From the NCBI GenBank assembly GCA_016764115.1, contig JAESSM010000040.1:1-6507 (forward strand): a DNA stretch of 6,507 bases, in the 5' to 3' direction. This document shows positions 1 to 5,833 of the stretch, piece after piece. Position 1 is the first letter of the stretch, and the number at the start of each line of letters is the position of its first letter. Under the pieces are notes generated by a model, which saw only the letters and a list, made by a program, of their open reading frames with translations, had not been told where the DNA came from and ran no database searches. Source of the stretch: Bacteroidia bacterium. Its GTDB lineage: Bacteria > Bacteroidota > Bacteroidia > JAESSM01 > NORP286. The translations under genes and the position numbers were made by a program.

Positions 1-20
1 CAGGTCGATACTTGACTAAT

Positions 21-581
21 ATGAGCCGAAGCAGGATAAAAGGATACCGAATATATCTTATCGGATTTATGGGTGCAGGTAAAACTACACTTGGAAAGAG
101 GCTTGCTAACAAAATAGGATTTAATTTCTTCGATATTGATGATCTGATCGAAACAGAAGAAAATCGATCTATTAATGATATCTTTTTAGAGAAGGGCGCT
201 GAGCATTTTAGAAAGTTAGAAAGAAAGGTACTTAATCAAACCAACTTCAAACAAAAAGTAGTTTATGCAACAGGAGGTGGTACACCATTTTTTTTTGATA
301 ACATGCAATGGATGAATAAGAACGGTACTACAATTTATGTCAGGCACACTGAAGATTTATTATTTGGACGATTGAGAAGCTCCAAATCAAATCGCCCGCT
401 TATTAGTAAACTTTCTGATGAAGAACTTAGAAGGTTTATCATTGATCATTTGGTGCAAAGAGAGAAGTTTTATAATCAATCAAAAGTAATAGTGGATGGC
501 AAAGGAATTAAGGTTCAGAATGTCGTAGAGAAATTGATTATTCCTAAAAAGTTTTCAAAACTCGATCTTCAACTCAAATAA
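21..581 (+). CDS. aroK: Shikimate kinase (EC 2.7.1.71)
   Basis: Cytoplasmic enzyme that phosphorylates shikimate to shikimate 3-phosphate with ATP, the fifth step of the chorismate pathway. Numbering from the ATG at 21 (186 residues), the Walker A loop GFMGAGKT is at 15-22. The shikimate-binding aspartates lie in FDIDD (37-41), the shikimate-binding arginine is R64 in HFRKLE, the GGG loop is at 85-87 (ATGGGTPF), the lid arginine is R125 in NRPLI, and the late conserved arginine is R147 in REKFY. All key residues are present and the length is normal for the family (about 170-190). The ATG at 21 is preferred over the TTG at 12. However, the frame is open to the left edge, so a start outside the window cannot be excluded. 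No ribosome binding site or promoter is visible in the few bases upstream. The last 13 bases overlap the 3' end of the opposing phosphoribosyltransferase gene. Confidence 0.93.
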   Translation: MSRSRIKGYRIYLIGFMGAGKTTLGKRLANKIGFNFFDIDDLIETEENRSINDIFLEKGAEHFRKLERKVLNQTNFKQKVVYATGGGTPFFFDNMQWMNKNGTTIYVRHTEDLLFGRLRSSKSNRPLISKLSDEELRRFIIDHLVQREKFYNQSKVIVDGKGIKVQNVVEKLIIPKKFSKLDLQLK

Positions 582-1075
582 GCAACGTTTTCTTTCTTGT
601 TAAACTTAACATTCACATGCTCTTGAAGTGTAGTTGCTAAAGACAGACCAACGAAATCTGCAGCAATTGGGAATTTTTTGTGGTTTCTGTCAACTAAAAT
701 GGCTGTTTGTATTTTTTTACAAGAATAATTGAGAAAATATCCCAAACCATAGGTCAAAGTTCGTCCGGTGTTCAGTACATCATCTACTAAAATTACCACT
801 TTGTTGTTGATAGTCTTCTCCAAATTAGATTCAGATACTTTTGATTTTGCAGGATCGGTTTCATCAATATCAATATTTAATATATGAATCTTGATAGTAG
901 AAATTGCAGCTAGCCTTTCTGATAACATCTTTGCCACAATAATTCCTCGTGGGGCAATACCTGCTAATACGATCTCTTTTTCCTTATAATTACTTTCGTA
1001 GATCTGGTAAGCAATTCTATTAATTTTTTGATCAATTTGGTGATGATCAAGTAGTTGTATTGTTCCAGTAGCCAT
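569..1075 (-). CDS. PyrR-like phosphoribosyltransferase family protein
   Basis: A 168-residue type I phosphoribosyltransferase. The PRPP-binding signature VVILVDDVLNTGRT is at residues 93-106. The block LVDRNHKKFPIAADFVG (127-143) closely resembles PyrR (LVDRGHRELPIRADYxG), as do the N-terminal INRIAYQI and the APRG loop (41-44). PyrR proteins are uracil phosphoribosyltransferases and, in Firmicutes, RNA-binding attenuators of the pyrimidine operon. Two features argue against assuming that role here. No pyr genes are nearby, and the conserved YRDDL stretch after the IDI strand in Bacillus PyrR is replaced by DETDPAK (71-77). Basic residues in the LVDR block are also changed (R to K, R to A). 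The base specificity is therefore open. It starts at an ATG (1073-1075 read in reverse) without a Shine-Dalgarno site and ends with TGA, 13 bases inside the end of aroK. I found no convincing TAnnTTTG promoter upstream on this strand. The aroK pairing is, from memory, common in flavobacteria. Confidence 0.88.
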   Translation of the reverse strand: MATGTIQLLDHHQIDQKINRIAYQIYESNYKEKEIVLAGIAPRGIIVAKMLSERLAAISTIKIHILNIDIDETDPAKSKVSESNLEKTINNKVVILVDDVLNTGRTLTYGLGYFLNYSCKKIQTAILVDRNHKKFPIAADFVGLSLATTLQEHVNVKFNKKENVAYLS

Positions 1076-1129
1076 AGTAACAATCTATTTTTTAGGTCAT
1101 TGCTAAGGTACGTATTTTGATTTAATTAC

Positions 1130-1159
1130 TTGAAAAGTAGTACATTTTTAGTATCTTTG
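1130..1159 (+). promoter_or_regulatory. Bacteroidota-type promoter of rpmE2
   Basis: TTG at 1130-1132, a spacer of 19 bases, then TATCTTTG at 1152-1159. This matches the known Bacteroidota sigma-ABfr consensus (TTG at -33, TAnnTTTG at -7) exactly. Transcription should begin a few bases after 1159, giving a leader of roughly 30 bases before the rpmE2 ATG at 1193. A short inverted repeat, TACTT-GAA-AAGTA (1127-1139), overlaps the -33 element. Confidence 0.8.
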
Positions 1160-1192
1160 CACTTCATTTTTGAGAAATTAAAGTATTTGATC

Positions 1193-1528
1193 ATGAAACA
1201 AGACATTCATCCAGAGGATTATAGACTAGTAGTATTTAAGGATGTATCGTGCGATTATTCGTTTTTAACGAAGTCAACTGTACAAACTAAAGATACGGTG
1301 AAATGGGAAGATGGGAATGAATATCCATTATACAAATTGGAGATATCTAACAAATCTCATCCATTTTATACTGGTAAAATGAAGTTTGTTGATACTGCAG
1401 GTAGGGTTGATAAGTTCTTTGCCAAGTATGGTAACAAGAAAGATGCTCCAGCAAAAACTGAGGACGCTTCTAAAGAGACTGAATCGGTAGAAGCAGACAA
1501 TAAAGAAGAAAAAGCTTCAAAGGAATAG
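1193..1528 (+). CDS. rpmE2: 50S ribosomal protein L31 type B
   Basis: Structural protein of the large ribosomal subunit, the zinc-free (type B) form of L31. It has 111 residues. [19 protein letters not shown] (1-19), the motif HPFYTG (56-61) and DTAGRVDKF (67-75) are family hallmarks. There is only one cysteine (C20), so the zinc-ribbon CxxC of type A L31 is absent. Residues 82-111 form a low-complexity, Lys/Glu/Ala-rich acidic tail beyond the usual 80-90 residue body, something common in Bacteroidota L31. The frame is open back to a TTG at 1130, but that codon lies in the promoter's -33 element, so the ATG at 1193, which gives the standard MKQDIHP N-terminus, is the start. A strong terminator follows 24 bases after the TAG stop, so the gene is probably mainly monocistronic. 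Confidence 0.95.
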   Translation: MKQDIHPEDYRLVVFKDVSCDYSFLTKSTVQTKDTVKWEDGNEYPLYKLEISNKSHPFYTGKMKFVDTAGRVDKFFAKYGNKKDAPAKTEDASKETESVEADNKEEKASKE

Positions 1529-1552
1529 AATATTTAGTAACCCAAATACGTT

Positions 1553-1588
1553 AAAGTCCCGGATTTATTCGGGACTTTTTTTATTTTT
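1553..1588 (+). terminator. Rho-independent terminator after rpmE2
   Basis: A perfect 9-bp stem, AAAGTCCCG (1553-1561) with CGGGACTTT (1570-1578), and an 8-base loop. The right arm runs into seven Ts (1576-1582), then A and five more Ts. It is the only classic intrinsic terminator I found in the window. Confidence 0.9.
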
Positions 1589-1589
1589 G
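1582..1589 (+). promoter_or_regulatory. Possible -7 element of the GlmU-like gene
   Basis: TATTTTTG matches TAnnTTTG, but no TTG lies 17-23 bases upstream (that space is the terminator stem). It overlaps the terminator's T tract and ends four bases before the ATG at 1594, so a transcript from it would be nearly leaderless. T-rich sequence can match by chance, so this is tentative. Confidence 0.3.
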
Positions 1590-1593
1590 AATT

Positions 1594-2796
1594 ATGAACT
1601 TCATATTGTTTGACGATTCGTCAAGAACCAAATTCTTACCTTTCACTTATACAAGGCCAATTGCGGATATCAGAACTGGCATCTTAACCATTCGCGAAAA
1701 ATGGGAGAAGCATTTAAATGTAAAAACATCTACTATAACTGCTGAATATTTAAGTACCAAATTCCCATTAGTTAAAGAAGAAAAAAATGTTCTTATAAAA
1801 GGGAACCTTTGCCCAAATAAAGACCTTGTGAATGAAATTTGTTCTTTAAAGGTTTCAGAAGGATTATTTGATGGAGATATTTTCCTTGCAGCTTGTTTAA
1901 GCGATGGTGATCTTGAAGGTATTGACATTGAAGATGTTTCAAGTAAAACGAAAAGTTGTATAAATTTTGATAAGCCTTATTTTCAGTTGAACCATATTTG
2001 GGATATTTTCCGGTATAACGGTGAAAGAATAAACATGGATTTTCGTCACCTAACTAATGGCAGGGAAAGTGAACCAATTAGTGGGACCAATACAATTCTT
2101 GGAGATGAATCTAAAATATTCATTGAAAAAGGGGCAAAAATTGAGTGCTCAATTCTTAACATAGAAAATGGGCAGATATATATTGGTAAAGATGCAGAAG
2201 TAATGGAGGGTTCTAAAATAAGAGGGCCGTTTGCGTTGTGTGAAAATAGTGTTTTGAAAATGGATACGAAGATATATGGCCCAACAACAGTAGGGCCTCA
2301 TTCGAAAGTTGGAGGAGAGGTAAATAATTCTGTGATATTTGGATATTCTAATAAAGCTCATGATGGCTTTTTGGGAAATTCTGTAATAGGTGAATGGTGC
2401 AATTTAGGTGCTGATACTAATAATTCTAACCTAAAAAATAATTATGCCAATGTGAAATTGTGGGATTATTCTGAAAATGGGTTTGTTGATAGTGAACTTC
2501 AATTTTGTGGGCTCTTCATGGGGGATCATTCAAAATGTGGTATAAATACTATGTTTAATACAGGAACGGTGGCTGGAGTAAGTGCTAATATTTTTGGAGG
2601 AGGTTTCCCCAGAAATTTTATTCCTTCATACAGTTGGGGAGGGGCAGCAGGATTTACCACGTTTAAAGTTGAAAAAGCTTTTGAAGTTGCCCGAATGGTG
2701 ATGGAAAGAAGAGGTTTAGAGTTAGATGATCAAGAAAAGAAAATATTAGAGCATGTTTATAATGAAACGGCTCAATATAGAAACTGGGAAAAATAA
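1594..2796 (+). CDS. GlmU-like sugar nucleotidyltransferase / hexapeptide acetyltransferase (Bacteroidota type)
   Basis: A 400-residue cytoplasmic protein of the alternative bacterial GlmU family, predicted to make UDP-GlcNAc from glucosamine 1-phosphate by acetylation and uridylylation, so feeding peptidoglycan and surface glycan synthesis. The N-terminus (1-160) has the family pattern LPFTYTRPIADIRTGI (15-30) followed by EKW (35-37) instead of the usual LxAGxGTRM loop of classic GlmU. Residues 165-345 are a left-handed beta-helix of isoleucine/valine/glycine hexapeptide repeats. Within it, H256, N270 and N279 fall at the same mutual spacing as H363, N377 and N386 of E. coli GlmU, with F259 at the Tyr366 position. 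WCNLGADTN (268-276) is a family hallmark. The C-terminal about 45 residues are helical. It starts at the ATG right after the rpmE2 terminator and lies 45 bases before tpiA with no terminator between, so the two are probably co-transcribed. The uridylyltransferase activity is inferred from the family only. Confidence 0.85.
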   Translation: MNFILFDDSSRTKFLPFTYTRPIADIRTGILTIREKWEKHLNVKTSTITAEYLSTKFPLVKEEKNVLIKGNLCPNKDLVNEICSLKVSEGLFDGDIFLAACLSDGDLEGIDIEDVSSKTKSCINFDKPYFQLNHIWDIFRYNGERINMDFRHLTNGRESEPISGTNTILGDESKIFIEKGAKIECSILNIENGQIYIGKDAEVMEGSKIRGPFALCENSVLKMDTKIYGPTTVGPHSKVGGEVNNSVIFGYSNKAHDGFLGNSVIGEWCNLGADTNNSNLKNNYANVKLWDYSENGFVDSELQFCGLFMGDHSKCGINTMFNTGTVAGVSANIFGGGFPRNFIPSYSWGGAAGFTTFKVEKAFEVARMVMERRGLELDDQEKKILEHVYNETAQYRNWEK

Positions 2797-2841
2797 TCCT
2801 GATTTTTTTAATCTTACAATCTTCAAATTATATAATTACTC

Positions 2842-3603
2842 ATGAGACAGAAAATTGTTGCAGGTAACTGGAAAATGAATAAGAATTATGAAGATGGACT
2901 TACGTTAGCAAAAGATGTAATAGAAGGGTTAACAGTTGATCATTGCACGGTAGTTTTAGGTACACCGTTCATTCACTTAAAAGCAGTTTCTGAGATTGTT
3001 AAAAATGTTGAAAATGTTTACTCAAGTGCTCAAAATTGTTCTTCCGAACCCGAAGGAGCATATACCGGTGAAGTTTCTGCAGAAATGATTAAATCTTCAG
3101 GAGCCGATTATATCATAATTGGACATTCAGAATGGCGTGCGTATTTTAATGAAGCTGATGAGGTTTTGGCGAAGAAGATTGACTTAACTTTACAAAATAA
3201 CTTAATACCTATTCTTTGTTGTGGTGAAACCTTGGAAGAAAGAGAAACTGAACAACATTTCACTACGGTAAAAAGGCAAATTAACAATGCACTTTTTCAT
3301 CTATCCGAAGATCAGTTAAAGAACATTGTAATTGCTTATGAACCGGTTTGGGCAATTGGGACAGGCAAAACGGCAACTCCTGAACAAGCACAGGAAATGC
3401 ATCAACATATTCGTAGTTTAATTTCTGATAGATTTGGTGATGGAATAGCTGATGATTTATCCATTTTATATGGTGGTAGTTGTAAACCTTCAAATGCCAC
3501 AGAACTCTTTTCTCAAAAGGATCTTGATGGAGGTTTAATAGGTGGGGCATCGCTTAATGCGAGTGATTTTATTGAGATTATTGCCAATTTAAAAGATTAC
3601 TAA
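2842..3603 (+). CDS. tpiA: Triosephosphate isomerase (EC 5.3.1.1)
   Basis: Cytoplasmic TIM-barrel enzyme that interconverts dihydroxyacetone phosphate and glyceraldehyde 3-phosphate in glycolysis and gluconeogenesis. It has 253 residues, the normal length. AGNWKMN (7-13) carries the substrate-binding N9 and K11. The catalytic histidine is H95 and the catalytic base is E167 in AYEPVWAIGTGKTA, which continues as the mobile loop 6 (168-178). The phosphate-gripping GGS is at 211-213 and GGASL at 234-238. One oddity is that the near-universal GHSERR motif reads GHSEWR, with W98 (codon TGG) where almost all family members have arginine. The catalytic residues are intact, so I expect an active enzyme. 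The gene follows the GlmU-like gene by 45 bases and is followed after only 11 bases by the start of an unknown exported protein. As I recall, prmA is the usual downstream neighbour in flavobacteria. Confidence 0.96.
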   Translation: MRQKIVAGNWKMNKNYEDGLTLAKDVIEGLTVDHCTVVLGTPFIHLKAVSEIVKNVENVYSSAQNCSSEPEGAYTGEVSAEMIKSSGADYIIIGHSEWRAYFNEADEVLAKKIDLTLQNNLIPILCCGETLEERETEQHFTTVKRQINNALFHLSEDQLKNIVIAYEPVWAIGTGKTATPEQAQEMHQHIRSLISDRFGDGIADDLSILYGGSCKPSNATELFSQKDLDGGLIGGASLNASDFIEIIANLKDY

Positions 3604-3615
3604 TCCCTAGCTTTG
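3601..3615 (+). repeat. Left copy of imperfect direct repeat flanking the tpiA-prmA insert
   Basis: TAATCCCTAGCTTTG begins with the tpiA stop codon. It matches TATTCCCTACTTTG at 5711-5724 with one substitution and one missing base. The two copies bracket the two accessory genes. The repeat includes a TAnnTTTG box, so shared promoter function is an alternative to a duplication. Confidence 0.4.
3608..3615 (+). promoter_or_regulatory. Possible -7 element overlapping the start of the unknown gene
   Basis: TAGCTTTG is an exact TAnnTTTG match, but the nearest upstream TTG (3581-3583) leaves a 24-base spacer, just beyond the usual range. Its last base is the first base of the GTG start codon at 3615, so transcription from it would begin inside the gene. 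It may instead be a relict of the promoter once used by the gene formerly next to tpiA. Confidence 0.25.
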
Positions 3616-4340
3616 TGATCAAGCTTTTCAGTTTATTACTAACCCTTTTATGGTTTAATTCATTTGCTCAAGATTTCATACAGCTAAATTATAGCGTAAA
3701 TCCTAAAAAATGCAGAATAGTAAAAGTAGACGATGATTCTATTTATTATAAAAAATGGCATAGAAAAGATACTAGTGTTCATAAAATATCAACGGGTGAT
3801 GTTACAAAATGCTACTTTGAATATAAATCTGGTTACTTTATTGAAAATGATGGTCTCAAAATATATTGTACGATTAAAGATTTCAATGTTTTAGAATCTA
3901 ATAATGTGTCTATCCCTAAAAAGATTCATTATAAATTCTCCAATGATGAGGAACATATAATCAAGACTAAAAAAGTCAGTGAAATACTTATTGGGCAAAA
4001 ATTATTTGAAAGAATATTTATCAATTATTCCTCTAGATTAACGGAATGTATAATTAAAGGTAAATTATCGTTATACAAATCTGTTATAAAGTATCAGAAT
4101 CCAGGACACATGGAAAATGGTGCTATGGTCGGTGGAGGGTATTCGATAAATCAAGATTATTATTTAAAAAGAAATGGTAGTTATGCAGGTAAAATAAATA
4201 AAGTATTTTTTAAAAAAGATGTGATGCCTTATGTTTCGGATTGCGAAAAAGTGTATAATGATGTCAAAAACAATAAATACTCTTATGAAGGGTTATACCA
4301 CTTAGTTAGACATTACAAAAAATATTGCACAAATGAATAA
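3615..4340 (+). CDS. Exported protein of unknown function
   Basis: I do not recognise a named family. The 241-residue product opens with a clear Sec signal peptide: basic start MIK, hydrophobic core LFSLLLTLLWF, and a likely cut after A18 (NSFA/QDF). A periplasmic or surface location is therefore expected. Residues 30-68, with the pattern CRIVKVDDDSIYYK then HKISTGDVTKCYF, resemble the short beta-rich segment seen in many Bacteroidota exported proteins in which a quantity, 'kV..d.I.YK', precedes 'I...dV..i.y'. The C-terminus (197-238, FFKKDVMPYVSDC to HYKKYC) resembles another recurrent Bacteroidota tail with two cysteines. There are six cysteines (33, 66, 85, 145, 210, 238), which could form disulfides after export. 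There is no transmembrane segment beyond the signal and no T9SS-type C-terminal domain. The GTG start is chosen because it alone gives the full signal peptide. Hand-counted G+C in three 60-base lines (3661, 3961, 4141) is about 24 percent, against about 38 percent for two lines of tpiA. The gene ends 13 bases from the convergent PD40 gene. Confidence 0.75.
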   Translation: MIKLFSLLLTLLWFNSFAQDFIQLNYSVNPKKCRIVKVDDDSIYYKKWHRKDTSVHKISTGDVTKCYFEYKSGYFIENDGLKIYCTIKDFNVLESNNVSIPKKIHYKFSNDEEHIIKTKKVSEILIGQKLFERIFINYSSRLTECIIKGKLSLYKSVIKYQNPGHMENGAMVGGGYSINQDYYLKRNGSYAGKINKVFFKKDVMPYVSDCEKVYNDVKNNKYSYEGLYHLVRHYKKYCTNE

Positions 4341-4353
4341 CGCTGTTTAGGTC

Positions 4354-5691
4354 TTAGTGCATCTTTTTGAAGGCTATTTCTTTTTTACTTTCTATTATAT
4401 ATATGTCAAATCCCCCTAAGCCACCGTCTCTATCAGATGAGAAATATGATTTAGTACCGTCTTTAGATATGTTGTAATAAATTTCATTTCCGGTAGAGTT
4501 TATCGGGTATTCAAGGTTCACAGCTTTTGACCATTTTCCGGAATCTGTCTGGTTTGATTTGAAAAGATCATAACCTCCCAAGCTGTTGTGGCCCTTTGAA
4601 CTAAAATACAGTGTTTTACCATCCGAGGTAACAAAAGGTGCCTCTTCATTGTACGGGGTATTTACCGTTGGGCCTAAGTTGATTTGTCGACCCCATACGT
4701 TCGTACTATCTTTAGTTACTTTCCATATATCATTAGCTCCACAACTGCCTTTTTGATTACTCGCAAAAAATATTGTTTCGCCGTTATTGGTTATGAATAC
4801 ATAATTTGCCTGACATTTGATATTGTATTTTAAGTCAAAGATGGTTGGTTTTGCAAAGGATTTTCCTCTCTTTGTAGATGAAAGTAGTAATAACTTATTT
4901 GTATAAATGTCATCTTTAGTATATATCAGTTCATCGCTATTGCCTGAAAGAAAAACACATGTTTCACTATTTACAGAGTTTATTATAGAGCTGATCTTTT
5001 TAGGCTTTGACCAAGTTCCTGAATTGTTTTTTGATATGTAGATATCCGAATAAATTTCCCCGTTATTATTCAAATAACCACCAGTGCTTCCTTTTCTTTG
5101 GGAGGTAAAAACAAGCGAACTATTATCGATGTTGATTAAGGGCGCATAATCTGAAGATGTCGAATTAAGTGGTGCTCCCGGGTTTGTGATAGAGACCTTT
5201 CTAGGATACTTCATGAAATACCTGGCGTTTTTACACATAGCAATTTGTCGATTTGCATCTAGAATCTCCCCAATATTGGATTTGACAGCAGTTTCATATT
5301 TTTTGAATGCTTCAATGGCTTTATCTAATTGGTGCCCATACATATAGGATACTCCTAAGTAATAAAGTGATATGGTTATTTTTTTTCTGTTAGAATGTAA
5401 TATAGCTCTTTCAAAATATGGAGTAGCTTCGGATTTTGATGAACCAATTTTCAAATAACAATATCCGATATAATAGTTATAATCAGAGTTGGTTGAATCT
5501 GATTTGAGCAATTTGTGGTAATAAGAAAGTGCTTTAGAGAAATCTGCAGTTAAATAACTCTCTTGTGCTTTTATTTTGAGATCATGAATAGCCAGTTTGT
5601 TTCCCTGCCCGTAAACTAAGTTAATGGACAAAATTGAAACAATAGTATACACTTTTAACAAACAATTTGGTTTAAAATGTAAATTTTTCAT
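4354..5691 (-). CDS. Exported TPR and PD40 beta-propeller protein lacking an OmpA domain
   Basis: A 445-residue protein with a signal peptide (hydrophobic VYTIVSILSINLVYG, likely cut near residue 28, no lipobox), so probably periplasmic. Residues 35-135 form about three TPR-like helix pairs (AQESYLTADFSKALSYYHKL; YNYYIGYCYLK; YYLGVSYMYGHQLDKAIEAF), a protein-protein interaction scaffold. Residues 175-434 carry PD40 (WD40-like) propeller blades: LVFTSQRKGS..SDIYIS (194-220), TIFFASNQKGSCGANDIWK (306-324), LYFSSKGHNSLGGYDLF (361-377) and SYFSSDRDGGLGGFDIYI (415-432). Each late blade is followed by a 'W.k..nL' strand. Related Bacteroidota proteins, including PorE of the type IX secretion system, continue into a carboxypeptidase-regulatory-like domain and an OmpA peptidoglycan-binding domain. 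This one stops about 10 residues after the last blade. The downstream DNA encodes the convergent unknown gene, with no OmpA remnant, so the short form looks native. I could not identify a promoter on this strand. Confidence 0.83.
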   Translation of the reverse strand: MKNLHFKPNCLLKVYTIVSILSINLVYGQGNKLAIHDLKIKAQESYLTADFSKALSYYHKLLKSDSTNSDYNYYIGYCYLKIGSSKSEATPYFERAILHSNRKKITISLYYLGVSYMYGHQLDKAIEAFKKYETAVKSNIGEILDANRQIAMCKNARYFMKYPRKVSITNPGAPLNSTSSDYAPLINIDNSSLVFTSQRKGSTGGYLNNNGEIYSDIYISKNNSGTWSKPKKISSIINSVNSETCVFLSGNSDELIYTKDDIYTNKLLLLSSTKRGKSFAKPTIFDLKYNIKCQANYVFITNNGETIFFASNQKGSCGANDIWKVTKDSTNVWGRQINLGPTVNTPYNEEAPFVTSDGKTLYFSSKGHNSLGGYDLFKSNQTDSGKWSKAVNLEYPINSTGNEIYYNISKDGTKSYFSSDRDGGLGGFDIYIIESKKEIAFKKMH

Positions 5692-5710
5692 TTTTAACCG
5701 TTTAATTTAA

Positions 5711-5724
5711 TATTCCCTACTTTG
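5711..5724 (+). repeat. Right copy of imperfect direct repeat flanking the tpiA-prmA insert
   Basis: TATTCCCTACTTTG matches 3601-3615 with one substitution and one missing base. It lies six bases before the prmA-like remnant and overlaps the left arm and loop of a small hairpin. Confidence 0.4.
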
Positions 5725-5729
5725 GTAGG

Positions 5730-5754
5730 CTAATTGCAGAACTATCTATCAGAA
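5730..5754 (+). pseudogene. Putative remnant of the prmA 5' region
   Basis: TAATTGCAGAACTATC at 5731-5746 matches TAATTGCGGAACTATC at 5892-5907 inside prmA at 15 of 16 positions. After an extra TATC (tandem slippage), both continue AGAA. Translated in the corresponding frame, 5730-5747 reads LIAELS, identical to prmA residues 20-25. The two base differences within those six codons' shared part that change a codon's third position (GCA/GCG, TCT/TCA) and the first-codon difference (CTA/TTA) are all synonymous. The match fades on both sides and a stop occurs soon after. It is short, so chance or a regulatory repeat remain possible. Confidence 0.35.
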
Positions 5755-5833
5755 ACTCAATGTGATATGGATGGAATGGTAACTATATTATACTCAATTA
5801 CTGCTTGAAAGGTTATAATTTGAGGTTTTAGAT

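Larger units (their letters stand above)
5692..5833. other. Divergent spacer between the PD40 gene and prmA
   Basis: 142 bases that must hold the start signals of both flanking genes if prmA is no longer read from tpiA. I see no exact TAnnTTTG on either strand. The nearest are TAGTTCTG on the minus strand, with a TTG only 13 bases away, and a box with one base too few at 5718-5724 on the plus strand. There is a small hairpin, CCTAC-TTTG-GTAGG (5716-5729), with no T tract, and the repeat copies listed separately. Confidence 0.6.

Noticed and set aside
1130..1192. A 21-codon N-terminal extension of L31 from a TTG
   Set aside because: The TTG is the -33 promoter element and transcription should begin after 1159. 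The ATG at 1193 gives the conserved N-terminus.
1647..1928. A minus-strand open frame of 93 codons within the GlmU-like gene
   Set aside because: It lies wholly opposite a well-supported conserved gene, has no family-like sequence and no start signals, so it is a shadow frame. The same holds for minus-strand frames at 2149-2361 and 3281-3550.
2797..2841. T-rich stretch after the GlmU-like gene as a terminator
   Set aside because: The T run at 2803-2809 has no stem before it other than A/T-only pairing, so co-transcription with tpiA is more likely.
4327..4360. GCAC...GTGC as a shared terminator between the convergent genes
   Set aside because: The stem is only 4 bp with a loop of 26 bases, which is not credible as a terminator.
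5716..5729. Hairpin CCTAC-TTTG-GTAGG as a terminator
   Set aside because: The stem is only 5 bp and there is no T tract on either strand. It lies in a leader region between divergent genes, so termination is unlikely.
3604..5833. The accessory block as a transposon or defence system
   Set aside because: There is no transposase, integrase, terminal inverted repeat, nuclease, toxin or other effector domain. Both genes encode exported proteins.
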